DNA of 60,363 bases from Metaruminococcus_A gallistercoris. Lineage in GTDB: Bacteria; Bacillota; Clostridia; Oscillospirales; Ruminococcaceae. The stretch spans positions 1-60,363 of the forward strand of contig CAJFNQ010000001.1 of the NCBI GenBank assembly GCA_904394975.1. Direction: 5' to 3'. This document shows, in pieces, positions 16,500 to 24,289 of this stretch. How positions within the stretch are numbered: the first letter of the stretch is position 1; the number at the start of each line of letters is the position of its first letter. The notes under the pieces were generated by a model. That model saw only the letters and a list, made by a program, of their open reading frames with translations. It was not told the DNA's origin and did not search any database. The translations under genes were made by a program, and so were the position numbers.

Positions 16500-17126
16500 A
16501 TGAGCATATTGGAAGAAATGAGCACATTTTTGCAGCAGGGCCGTGCGCCCAAGGTAAAAGAACTGGTTGCGCAGGCGCTGGATGAGGGCATCTCCCCGCA
16601 GGAGATTCTGGAAAAGGGCCTGCTCGCTGGCATGAATGTCATCGGCGAGAAATTCAAAAACAATGAAGTTTTCGTTCCGGAAGTTTTGATTTCCGCACGT
16701 GCCATGAACATGGGCATTGAAGTACTGAAACCGAAGCTCATCGCGGAGGGATTTGAGCCGAAGGGCACCGTCGTCATCGGCACCGTCAAAGGCGACCTGC
16801 ACGACATTGGCAAAAACCTTGTGAAAATGATGATGGAAAGCAAGAGCTTAAATGTCATCGACCTTGGCGTAGACGTAGCACCCGAGAAATTCATTGAGGT
16901 TGCTCAGGAGAATGACGCAAACATCATCTGCTGTTCCGCTCTGCTCACCACTACAATGGGGCAGATGAAAGCGGTTGTTGACCTCGCTAAGGAAAAAGGC
17001 ATGGATTGCAAAATCATGATCGGCGGCGCGCCGGTTACCCAGAGCTTCTGTGATACCATTGGCGCGGACTGCTATACCGATAATGCGTCTGCCGCCGCGG
17101 AAGCTGCGCTTTCTTTCGTTGAATAA
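16500..17126 (+). CDS. Corrinoid (B12-binding) methyl-carrier protein
   Basis: The 208-residue protein has a helical cap domain (about 1-85) and a Rossmann B12-binding domain (about 88-208). The base-off signature is GDLHDIGKN (His101 as the lower Co ligand), and a later GGAPVT motif binds the nucleotide tail. Such proteins (MtaC/MtbC/MttC type) carry methyl groups between a substrate methyltransferase and an acceptor enzyme. Neither partner lies in the window: the upstream gene is the PocR-AraC regulator and a terminator follows. The methyl donor is unknown. Confidence 0.92.
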   Translation: MSILEEMSTFLQQGRAPKVKELVAQALDEGISPQEILEKGLLAGMNVIGEKFKNNEVFVPEVLISARAMNMGIEVLKPKLIAEGFEPKGTVVIGTVKGDLHDIGKNLVKMMMESKSLNVIDLGVDVAPEKFIEVAQENDANIICCSALLTTTMGQMKAVVDLAKEKGMDCKIMIGGAPVTQSFCDTIGADCYTDNASAAAEAALSFVE

Positions 17127-17150
17127 ATATTCCGTAATTTATATCATTAA

Positions 17151-17178
17151 ACAAGCCGCCAATTTGGCGGCTTGTTTT
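17151..17178 (+). terminator. Rho-independent terminator
   Basis: ACAAGCCGCC, AATT loop, GGCGGCTTGTTTT, 24 bases after the corrinoid protein gene. Confidence 0.88.
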
Positions 17179-17277
17179 GCTGTGCGGTGTTTTGAAAAAG
17201 CGGAGGGAGGTTTGTGATTGTGCCTCGCCACAATGGGGAACCGTATTTTTATGCGTTTGTCAAATTATGAATGGCTT

Positions 17278-17314
17278 GTTTGGCTTGACAGCCAAACAGA
17301 AAAGGCGGTATCAT
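17278..17314 (+). promoter_or_regulatory. azlCD promoter overlapped by a palindromic operator candidate
   Basis: TTGACA (17285-17290), an 18-base spacer and TATCAT (17309-17314). GTTTGGCT (17278-17285), TGAC and AGCCAAAC (17290-17297) form a perfect 8-base inverted repeat centred on the -35, a typical repressor position. Confidence 0.65.
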
Positions 17315-17340
17315 GAAAAAGATTAAGCCGTAAGGGAAGA

Positions 17341-18060
17341 GTGAACTTGCAAGACAAAATCATCCGCCGGAAAGCGTTCCGCGCTGCGTTTCCATTGACA
17401 CTGCCCATTTGCGCGGGCTTTTTGTTCCTTGGTATTACCTATGGGATTTATATGCGCAGCAACGGATTTTCGTTTCTCTGGCCCATGGTGATGAGTTTAA
17501 CCATCTTTGCCGGTTCGATGGAGTTTGTGACCGTTTCCCTTTTGACGTCGGCCTTTCATCCGCTGTACGCGTTTCTGCTCACGTTAATGGTCAACGCCCG
17601 GCACCTGTTTTACGGGATTTCCATGCTGGAACGGTACCGCGGCACCGGAAAGAAAAAGTGGTACCTCATTTTTGGGATGTGTGACGAGTCATTTACCATA
17701 AACTGTATGAAGGACCCTCCCGAAGGAGTGGACCGGGGCTGGTTCATGTTTTTTGTCACCCTGTTAAACCATATTTACTGGGTGGCGGGCGCCACACTGG
17801 GCGGTTTGTTCGGTGGACTCATTCAGTTTGACACAAAAGGAATCGATTTTGTCATGACGGCGCTGTTTGTGGTGATTTTTGTCGATCAGTGGAAGGCACA
17901 TCGTCCGCATCTTCCGGCGGTGGTGGGAACAGCGGTTTCGTTTGCCAGTTTGCTTGTGTTTGGAGCGGAACAGTTTATCCTGCCGGCTATGCTGCTCATC
18001 TTGGTGGTGCTCACCCTGCTCCGCCGGCCGCTTTCTGGGAAGGGGGCGGATGAGGCATGA
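17341..18060 (+). CDS. azlC: AzlC family amino acid exporter, large subunit
   Basis: The 239-residue protein has about seven membrane segments and the AzlC hallmarks: AFPLTLPICAGFLFLGITYG at the start, FAGSMEFVTVSLL, LMVNARHLFYGISML and FGMCDESFTIN. With AzlD it forms an exporter for branched-chain amino acids or analogues. Either the GTG at 17341 or the TTG at 17347 is the start; AAGGGA (17332-17337) fits the TTG better. The stop overlaps the azlD start (ATGA), so translation is coupled. Confidence 0.92.
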   Translation: MNLQDKIIRRKAFRAAFPLTLPICAGFLFLGITYGIYMRSNGFSFLWPMVMSLTIFAGSMEFVTVSLLTSAFHPLYAFLLTLMVNARHLFYGISMLERYRGTGKKKWYLIFGMCDESFTINCMKDPPEGVDRGWFMFFVTLLNHIYWVAGATLGGLFGGLIQFDTKGIDFVMTALFVVIFVDQWKAHRPHLPAVVGTAVSFASLLVFGAEQFILPAMLLILVVLTLLRRPLSGKGADEA

Positions 18061-18386
18061 CGCTGACACAACAGATCATCACCGTGGCGGCCGTCGTGCT
18101 GGGGACAATACTCACACGTTTTCTGCCGTTCTGGTTTTTTCCGGGGGATAAGCCGGTGCCGGATTACCTGCGTTATCTTTCTTCCGTACTGCCCTACGCG
18201 GTGATTGGGCTTCTGGTGGTTTATTGTTTAAAAGACGTCAATCTCACATCGGTTCCGTTTGGATTACCGGAGCTTTTGGGAATTGCTGTTACCGTGCTGC
18301 TGCATCTGTGGCGAAAAAACATGCTGCTGTCGATTGCAGGGGGAACCGCGGCGTATATGTTACTGGTGCAGTTTGTATTTGTATAA
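18057..18386 (+). CDS. azlD: AzlD family transporter, small subunit
   Basis: The 109-residue protein has four hydrophobic segments and the AzlD pattern TRFLPFWFFP followed by YLSSVLPYAVIGLLVVYCL. It is the small partner of AzlC. It starts within the azlC stop codon. Confidence 0.92.
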   Translation: MTLTQQIITVAAVVLGTILTRFLPFWFFPGDKPVPDYLRYLSSVLPYAVIGLLVVYCLKDVNLTSVPFGLPELLGIAVTVLLHLWRKNMLLSIAGGTAAYMLLVQFVFV

Positions 18387-18413
18387 CCGTTGTTTGGGGA
18401 AGGAGGAATCACC

Positions 18414-19070
18414 TTGCAGGTTGCAGAAGAAAAGGTAGTTCGGGCGGCTGCGCGAAAGGTGTTTTCGCCGCTCAAGCTGCTGCATCGCAGTGAGTCGCTT
18501 GTTTGGATGGATGACAATGGCTTTTTTCTCACGCTGGTGGAATTTCAGCCCGGTTCAGCCCCCAACAGTGTTTCGTTGAATATGGGCGTGAGCTTTCTCT
18601 GGAACCAAAAGGCTTACCTCACCTTTGACTTCGGCTACCGGGAAAAGGCGTACATTCATTGTCCAGATGAGGTCGCGCTCTACAAAGAGGCGGCGGGGCT
18701 TGCCCGTTATGCCAAAGAACGGGTGCTTGGTTACCGCAAGCTGCGTGTTCTTTCCTGTGCCCGGCGCCAGATGTTCGCGCCTGACTTCCGCCCTTCCGGG
18801 TTGTGGGGCAACTGGGACCGCGCGATGGTTGCCATCCTTTGCGGGGACTGTGAGACCGGGCGGGAATATCTGGAACGTTTTTTTGATTACACACCAAACG
18901 AAGTGTGGGAGGCAGAGTGGCTGGACCGTTACCGCTTTCTGATCTCCGCTTGCTTTCACGATGACGAAAAGTTAAAAGCTCTCGTGCTGGAGCTCATTGC
19001 CGACCGGCGGAAAAAACTGCGCCGGACGCGCGGGTTGGAAAAGCTGCGGCAAGATCCGGTTTATGGATGA
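18414..19070 (+). CDS. Unrecognised soluble protein co-transcribed with azlCD
   Basis: The 218-residue protein has no signal peptide or membrane segment and a very basic C-terminus (RRKKLRRTRG). I recognise no domain. Aromatic-rich strands (FFLTLVEFQPG, AYLTFDFGYREKAYIHC) come first, then a helical half. The TTG at 18414 is taken as the start because AGGAGG (18401-18406) is 7 bases upstream; an in-frame TTG at 18390 lies ahead of that site. It begins 27 bases after azlD with no terminator between, so it is probably the third gene of that operon. Confidence 0.75.
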   Translation: MQVAEEKVVRAAARKVFSPLKLLHRSESLVWMDDNGFFLTLVEFQPGSAPNSVSLNMGVSFLWNQKAYLTFDFGYREKAYIHCPDEVALYKEAAGLARYAKERVLGYRKLRVLSCARRQMFAPDFRPSGLWGNWDRAMVAILCGDCETGREYLERFFDYTPNEVWEAEWLDRYRFLISACFHDDEKLKALVLELIADRRKKLRRTRGLEKLRQDPVYG

Positions 19071-19084
19071 ACCTTTGTAAAAAG

Positions 19085-19122
19085 AACGCAGGCGTCGGTT
19101 ATGCCGACGCCTGCGTTTTCTT
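19085..19122. terminator. Bidirectional terminator between convergent genes
   Basis: AACGCAGGCGTCGG, TTATG loop, CCGACGCCTGCGTT, followed by TTTCTTTT on the plus strand and a short T run on the minus strand. Confidence 0.88.
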
Positions 19123-19143
19123 TTCTGTAAATGGTTTGGTGGA

Positions 19144-20019
19144 TCACGCAGCCGGTTGTTCGGCGTCTGCGGCATCGTCGCTGGCTAGGCGTTTGAATAC
19201 GCTTCCGGTGCGGTAAAGATAAACCAGCTTGATGATGCTGACCACGATCAGCCCGGTCAGCCCGGCTAGAAGGATGAAAATCCCCATTGCTGTTCCTATC
19301 AGAATCAGCGCGCTGCCGATGAAGGACGCACAGGTGGTGCCGACATACCATTTGCGGAGCTGGTCCCAGCGCCCCGACAGTTCAGCCGCAATCGGCTGCA
19401 GGATAGCCGCATGACCTTTATATTCCATATATTCTCTCACGACGGTGCAAACGGTATTCACCAAAAGGATGATAACAAGCAGAACGGCGTTGACATCCGC
19501 CGGAATGATTTCGTATAGAACGCCCGTGACCGCCGCGGCCAGACCGCCGATTCCCGCGATGCGGTAATGGGAACTCATCTTTGCTAATTTAAGCAGGATA
19601 ACGGCATATGTGGCAGTACAGATAAAGCTCAGCACCTGCCCCGGAAGGCGAATCGCCGGAACAAGTGTGACAAGCGTTTCGTTGGTCATGTATCCGCTGA
19701 TGACGATTGGGATGATGAGCCAGAACAGGATGCGAAGCAGCGGAGCCAAAAAACGAGCACGTTCGGCGTTTTCCCGCTTTTGTTCGGCCGCTTTTTTCTG
19801 CCAGCGTTCTTCCGGCTTTTGCTCCTTTTTTTGAAAATGTCCGCAAACGGGATGGAACTGGCAGGCAAGGCAGCTTTCACGCCCGTTTGCGCGGCAGCAT
19901 TTTGCCAGCTCGCAGTCACCTGTCACCTCGTGGCCGGGGCCGTCATTGCATCCCGGGCAGTTTAAGTATTCCTTCCAGGAACAGGTTTCACAGCTTTTTC
20001 CGCAGATGGTGATCGGCAT
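19144..20019 (-). CDS. Cys-rich (DUF3795-like) membrane protein
   Basis: The 291-residue protein has a Cys-rich head of about 58 residues (CGKSCETCSWKEYLNCPGC through CLACQFHPVCGHF) resembling DUF3795, probably metal-binding. A charged Lys/Glu linker follows, then about six membrane helices in the C-terminal two thirds. Function is unknown. The ATG at 20019 (MPITICGKSC) follows AAGGAAG on the minus strand; a longer open frame to 20052 is not needed. It is convergent with the unknown gene of the azlCD operon. Confidence 0.72.
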   Translation of the reverse strand: MPITICGKSCETCSWKEYLNCPGCNDGPGHEVTGDCELAKCCRANGRESCLACQFHPVCGHFQKKEQKPEERWQKKAAEQKRENAERARFLAPLLRILFWLIIPIVISGYMTNETLVTLVPAIRLPGQVLSFICTATYAVILLKLAKMSSHYRIAGIGGLAAAVTGVLYEIIPADVNAVLLVIILLVNTVCTVVREYMEYKGHAAILQPIAAELSGRWDQLRKWYVGTTCASFIGSALILIGTAMGIFILLAGLTGLIVVSIIKLVYLYRTGSVFKRLASDDAADAEQPAA

Positions 20020-20133
20020 ATGCGTCACTTCCTTATTGATTGAATCAGGCAATCTTCAGTTTTATTTTTGCACAAGATAAAAAGGCTGTCAATACAAGAC
20101 GATTAATGTTGTTGTATAATTTTGAATTCGCAA

Positions 20134-20175
20134 AAAACAAACCGGCATGGAAAATTCCGTGCCGGTTTGTTTTTT
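20134..20175. terminator. Bidirectional terminator
   Basis: AAACAAACCGGCA, loop, TGCCGGTTTGTTTTTT with A and T tracts on both sides. On the minus strand it lies 13 bases past the dacF-like stop. Confidence 0.9.
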
Positions 20176-20187
20176 ATGAAGTAGGCG

Positions 20188-21522
20188 TTATTTTTGCCGT
20201 TTTTTGCGCTGTGCGGTCAGTTGCTTGCGCTTTTTCTCCTTGCGGTTATACAGGATAGTGATGATGATGTAAAACAGGATACACGCAACCACAGCACCGG
20301 CAATGAGCTGCACCCAGATGTTGCCGAACACCTTGGTGATTACATCCCAGACTCCGTAGATGAAGTTTTTGGAAACAGAAGTGGCGGCGACCACTTTGGT
20401 TTCGCCGATCACTTCGTCGTTGAGCTTGAGCTGCATGGTGCCGATCTCGTCCCCTTTATTTACCGGGGCGTCGACCGATTCCGGCACGTTGAGAATCTGC
20501 TGAACGCTGGAAATGTCCACATCGTTCGGAAGAAGCAGGGTCAGGTCTTCGGCGGGAGCAAGCTGAAGGGTATCGGTTTCGGAAGAAAGGCGGATTTTGG
20601 TGGTGCCTACGGTTTCTGTGGACTTCAGCACGGTTTTATAAGAAAAACCGTTGAACGCCCATTCGTACAGATATTTTGTGTCTTTGAAACAGAGGTTGTC
20701 ACCATCTACATCCGGCGCGCCCAGTGTGACAAGCAGGTAGTTGAACCCGTTTTTGCTCGCCATCGAGACCAGGTTTTTCACACCGCCGTCGGTTCCGGTT
20801 TTAATGCCTTTGATTGGCTCATAATAATAACTGCCGCCTCGGTATTCATTCATCATCAGGTTGGTGTGAACAAAATAGCGGGGTTCGGTGTGGATGTTGG
20901 TCGCCGGCGCTTCATAAAGAGCGGTGCAGGAAATTTCTTCAAAATGGTCGAGTGACAATGCGTATTTGGTGATGAGATACATGTCTTTGGCAGTTGTCAC
21001 CTGTCCTTCGGCATCCAAACCGTGGGCATTGACAAAATGAGTGTTGGTTGCGCCCAGTTCCTGCGCTTTGGTGTTCATTTTGTCAATGAATGTCTGGATG
21101 TTTCCGCCGCCGTAATAATCCGCAAGGATATTGCCCGCTTCACACGCTGACTGCAGAAGCAGACCATACAGCAGATCGATCACCCGGATCTGTTCGCCTG
21201 CGCGGAAATCAGCAGTCGAAACACCAACACCTACAAACTCGTCAAACACATAGCTCGGCGCAGTGATGATCCGGTTTAGATCATCCTCTTCTTCCAGAAC
21301 AATAATGGCAGTCATAATTTTTGTGAGTGAGGCGGGAATGATCTGTTGGTCTTCGTTTTTAGCATAAAGCACCTCACCCGAATCCATATTGACCAGATAA
21401 GCCGCCTGACTGTTGATCTCCTGATCCGGTGTAAACGTGGCAGAAGCCGTTGAAAAAGGTGAAAAAACAGTAACTGCGGTGATGATGAAAACCAGAAAAA
21501 CTGAAACGAACCGTTTGCGCAT
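20188..21522 (-). CDS. dacF: D-alanyl-D-alanine carboxypeptidase, DacF/PBP5-like
   Basis: The 444-residue protein has a signal peptide (about 1-28), a penicillin-binding peptidase domain, a beta-rich C-terminal domain (about 310-390) and a C-terminal membrane helix with a very basic tail (KEKKRKQ). The nucleophile motif SLTK is at residues 65-68 and KTG at 241-243. The middle SxN motif reads SAC (125-127), so the usual Asn is Cys. These enzymes trim the terminal D-Ala of peptidoglycan stem peptides outside the membrane. The ATG at 21522 follows GGAGG at about 9 bases; the longer frame to 21696 has no such support. It is divergent from metY. Confidence 0.92.
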   Translation of the reverse strand: MRKRFVSVFLVFIITAVTVFSPFSTASATFTPDQEINSQAAYLVNMDSGEVLYAKNEDQQIIPASLTKIMTAIIVLEEEDDLNRIITAPSYVFDEFVGVGVSTADFRAGEQIRVIDLLYGLLLQSACEAGNILADYYGGGNIQTFIDKMNTKAQELGATNTHFVNAHGLDAEGQVTTAKDMYLITKYALSLDHFEEISCTALYEAPATNIHTEPRYFVHTNLMMNEYRGGSYYYEPIKGIKTGTDGGVKNLVSMASKNGFNYLLVTLGAPDVDGDNLCFKDTKYLYEWAFNGFSYKTVLKSTETVGTTKIRLSSETDTLQLAPAEDLTLLLPNDVDISSVQQILNVPESVDAPVNKGDEIGTMQLKLNDEVIGETKVVAATSVSKNFIYGVWDVITKVFGNIWVQLIAGAVVACILFYIIITILYNRKEKKRKQLTAQRKKRQK

Positions 21523-21632
21523 GTAGACAATTCCTCCATTTAAGTGTATGATAAAACAAGAACCGTGAGGGCAAATCTCCCTCCGGCGTGAATTTTTGCC
21601 GGGACAAGCCCGGCAGACAGGTGGGAACAAAA

Positions 21633-22916
21633 ATGTCAAATCAATATTCGTTCGATACTGTTGCAGTACACGGCGGTTATACAGCGGAGCCGACAACTCT
21701 TTCGGTCGTTCCGCCGATCTACCAGACCAATGCCTATGAATTTTTGAGCACCGAACACGCGAAAAGCTTGTTTGAGCTTAAAGAAAACGGCAATATTTAT
21801 ACCCGGCTCAATAATCCGACCAGCGCCATGCTGGAAGAACGTGTCGCGGAGCTGGATGGGGGCATTGGCGCTCTTTCGTTTGCTTCCGGGCACGCGGCCA
21901 TTTTCAATACGATTTTGAACCTTGCGAACGCAGGTGATGAAATTGTTTCGTCCACCTGTATCTACGGGGGTGCCATCAACCTTCTGGGCGTTACGCTTGA
22001 CCGTTTGGGCATTAAAGTGCGTTTTGTTGACCCGGATGATATGCAGGCATGGGAAGCGGCCATCAATGAAAAAACCAGAGCGGTTTTCTTTGAGATCATC
22101 GGCAACCCGAACGCGAATGTAGCGGACGTGGAAGCGATTGCCGCAATCGCGCATAAACACGGGGTTCCGGTGATCGCCGATTCTACCTTTACTACGCCGT
22201 ATCTGTGCAAACCCATCGAGTTCGGGGCGGATATCGTCATCCATTCTGCCACGAAATTTTTGGGAGGACATTCCACATCCATGTGCGGTATTGTGGTGGA
22301 CAGCGGCCGTTTCGCCTTCAAAGGGAATCCCCGTTTTCCGCTCTATAACGAGCCGGACCCGAGCTATCATGGCATCGTATTCGGCGACCTCGGCGAGGCC
22401 GCGTTTATCACCCGTTTGCGGGCGCTTATCATGCGGGACATCGGCGCCTGCTTAAGCCCGTTTAACGCGTTTATGATTCTTCAGGGCGTTGAGACTCTTC
22501 ACCTGCGGATGCAGCGCCATTGTGAAAACGCGCTGAAAGTTGCGCAGTATCTGGAACAGAATCCGAATGTCAGCTTTGTCAATTACCCGGGACTGTCTTC
22601 CAGCCGGTATTATGAGCGGGCTCAAAAATATCTGCCGAAAGGCGCGGGATCAGTCTTTACGTTTGGGCTCAAGGGCGGTCGTGAGACCGGAGCGCGGTTT
22701 ATCGACAGCCTGAAACTGATCAAAAACGTCGCGAATGTAGGCGACGTACGCTCACTTGTTATCCATCCTGCAACAACGACCCACAGCCAGCTGACAGCTG
22801 AACAGCTGAAAGCAGCGGATATTTCGGAAGAAACCATTCGGCTTTCCATCGGCATTGAGGATGTCAATGATATTATAGCCGATTTGGAACAGGCTATCAA
22901 GTGCGCGACCAAATAA
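21633..22916 (+). CDS. metY: O-acetylhomoserine sulfhydrylase (MetY-type)
   Basis: The 427-residue PLP enzyme of the Cys/Met metabolism family is the usual length for MetY. The PLP lysine is Lys208 in IVIHSATKFLGGH. FASGHAAIFNTI and SLVIHPATTTHSQL match the subfamily that uses O-acetylhomoserine and sulfide to make homocysteine. The ATG at 21633 follows AGGTGGGA, whereas the longer frame from 21588 lacks a site. Only 110 bases separate it from divergent dacF, and no SAM riboswitch is seen there. A metallophosphoesterase follows closely. Confidence 0.93.
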   Translation: MSNQYSFDTVAVHGGYTAEPTTLSVVPPIYQTNAYEFLSTEHAKSLFELKENGNIYTRLNNPTSAMLEERVAELDGGIGALSFASGHAAIFNTILNLANAGDEIVSSTCIYGGAINLLGVTLDRLGIKVRFVDPDDMQAWEAAINEKTRAVFFEIIGNPNANVADVEAIAAIAHKHGVPVIADSTFTTPYLCKPIEFGADIVIHSATKFLGGHSTSMCGIVVDSGRFAFKGNPRFPLYNEPDPSYHGIVFGDLGEAAFITRLRALIMRDIGACLSPFNAFMILQGVETLHLRMQRHCENALKVAQYLEQNPNVSFVNYPGLSSSRYYERAQKYLPKGAGSVFTFGLKGGRETGARFIDSLKLIKNVANVGDVRSLVIHPATTTHSQLTAEQLKAADISEETIRLSIGIEDVNDIIADLEQAIKCATK

Positions 22917-22944
22917 CCGGAAGAAGTACGGAGAAGAAAAAAGT

Positions 22945-23643
22945 ATGGTTTATGTTACGGGGGATTTTCACGGGGAGTATAAACGCTTTGGCACAGCGGA
23001 GTATAAAAAGCTGAAAAAAGGCGATACGCTCATCGTTTGCGGTGATTTTGGATTTCTGTGGCAGAATGATAAAAAAGAGCAGAAGATTCTCAAAAAAATA
23101 GGCGCTCAAAAGTTTTATACCGTATTCGTTCCCGGCTGCCATGATAATTATGAGGCGCTTGCCGAATATCCTACCGAGGAGTGGCGGGGAGGAAAGGTAC
23201 GTGTGCTTTCCGGCAATTTAATGCAGCTTTGCCGTGGCGAAGTGTATTTTTTGGAAGGCAAAACCTTTTTCGCGTTCGGCGGCGGTGAAAGCCAGGATGC
23301 TTCGCTTCGGGAAGAGCAGGGGCTTTGGTGGCCGGAAGAGCAGCCCAGCGAAGAGGAAGAAGCTTATGCGCTCAGCAGGCTGGAAGAGCATGGAAACAAG
23401 GTGGATTACATCATCACCCACGACGCACCTTTGAGTATTTGTGAGTTTCTTGGGCTTCCGCCGGTCAACGTCAATTCCCGAATCAATAATTTTCTGGAAA
23501 AGATCGGTAAAACAATCGAGTTCAAGCGTTGGTTTTTCGGAAAGCTTCACATGGACAAAGGGATTACCGTGCGGCATCAGGCGGTCTATTTAAAAGTGCT
23601 CCCTGTTGAGACCGACGAAACAGGAAAACGCAAACGTCATTGA
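22945..23643 (+). CDS. Metallophosphoesterase (calcineurin-like)
   Basis: The 232-residue soluble protein carries the metal-binding series of the family: GDFHGE (residues 6-11), CGDFGFLW (about 32-39), an altered GCHDN (about 70-74, usually GNHD), and THDAP plus FGKLHMDKG (usually GHTH). The fold is clear, while the modified GNHD and GHTH motifs suggest a divergent subfamily. It starts 28 bases after metY, possibly in the same transcript. Confidence 0.85.
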   Translation: MVYVTGDFHGEYKRFGTAEYKKLKKGDTLIVCGDFGFLWQNDKKEQKILKKIGAQKFYTVFVPGCHDNYEALAEYPTEEWRGGKVRVLSGNLMQLCRGEVYFLEGKTFFAFGGGESQDASLREEQGLWWPEEQPSEEEEAYALSRLEEHGNKVDYIITHDAPLSICEFLGLPPVNVNSRINNFLEKIGKTIEFKRWFFGKLHMDKGITVRHQAVYLKVLPVETDETGKRKRH

Positions 23644-23650
23644 TCAAAAT

Positions 23651-23685
23651 AACCGGACGCCTTTGGGCTGCCGGTTGTTTTTTTA
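23651..23685 (+). terminator. Rho-independent terminator
   Basis: AACCGG and CCGGTT enclose a partly paired loop and are followed by GTTTTTTTT, directly after the metallophosphoesterase gene. Confidence 0.75.
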
Positions 23686-23881
23686 CTACCTTTTTACCGC
23701 GTGTTTATCTTCCGCCGTGTGCAAGCACAAGTTTTTTGCACCGTGGTGAGGAATCCCGTTTGGGTGAGAATGCCCATATGGTTTTAAAAGCATCGTGGCG
23801 ACAAGATGAACAAATTTATGTTATATAATCTTTTTTATTTGTTTAAATAATACAAAAATTGTTAGAAAAATGTGACAGTAC

Positions 23882-23909
23882 TTGATTTTTTGCAGAATAT
23901 CATTACAAT
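23882..23909 (+). promoter_or_regulatory. groESL promoter
   Basis: TTGATT (23882-23887), a 16-base spacer and TACAAT (23904-23909), ending 9 bases before the CIRCE element. Confidence 0.6.
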
Positions 23910-23918
23910 AGTAAACAG

Positions 23919-23945
23919 TTAGCACTCACACTTTAAGAGTGCTAA
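23919..23945 (+). promoter_or_regulatory. CIRCE operator (HrcA site)
   Basis: TTAGCACTC, nine bases, GAGTGCTAA: an exact match to the CIRCE inverted repeat. It lies between the promoter and groES, so HrcA repression and heat induction are expected. Confidence 0.97.
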
Positions 23946-23975
23946 AACCTTACAACAACATAGGAGGAATCATTT

Positions 23976-24260
23976 ATGAACATCAGACCTCTTGCCGATA
24001 GGATCGTTATTAAAATGGTAGAGGCGGAAGAAACTACCAAAGGCGGCATCATTCTTGCTGGATCCGCAAAGGAAAAACCGCAGGTCGCTGAAGTTTTGGC
24101 TGTTGGCCCGGGCGGCGTTGTAGACGGGAAAGAAATTAAAATGGAGCTGAAGGTGGGCGATAAAGTGCTCATCAGCAAATATGCAGGAACCGAAGTAAAG
24201 GTTGACGGCAACGAATATACCATCCTGCGCCAGAGCGACGTTCTCGCTGTGGTGGAATAA
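23976..24260 (+). CDS. groES: Co-chaperonin GroES
   Basis: The 94-residue protein is full length for the family. It starts MNIRPLADRIVIKM and contains the mobile loop (EETTKGGIILAGSAKEKPQ), the GPGG roof region and VLISKYAGTEVK. It caps the GroEL ring during ATP-driven folding. AGGAGG precedes the ATG. It is the first gene of the CIRCE-controlled groESL operon, with groEL 29 bases downstream. Confidence 0.98.
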   Translation: MNIRPLADRIVIKMVEAEETTKGGIILAGSAKEKPQVAEVLAVGPGGVVDGKEIKMELKVGDKVLISKYAGTEVKVDGNEYTILRQSDVLAVVE

Positions 24261-24289
24261 TTATACAGAGCTTTTAGGGGGAATTAAAT

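Noticed and set aside
21523..21632. SAM or S-box riboswitch upstream of metY
   Set aside because: Only 110 bases separate metY from the divergent gene, and no S-box core or terminator hairpin is visible.
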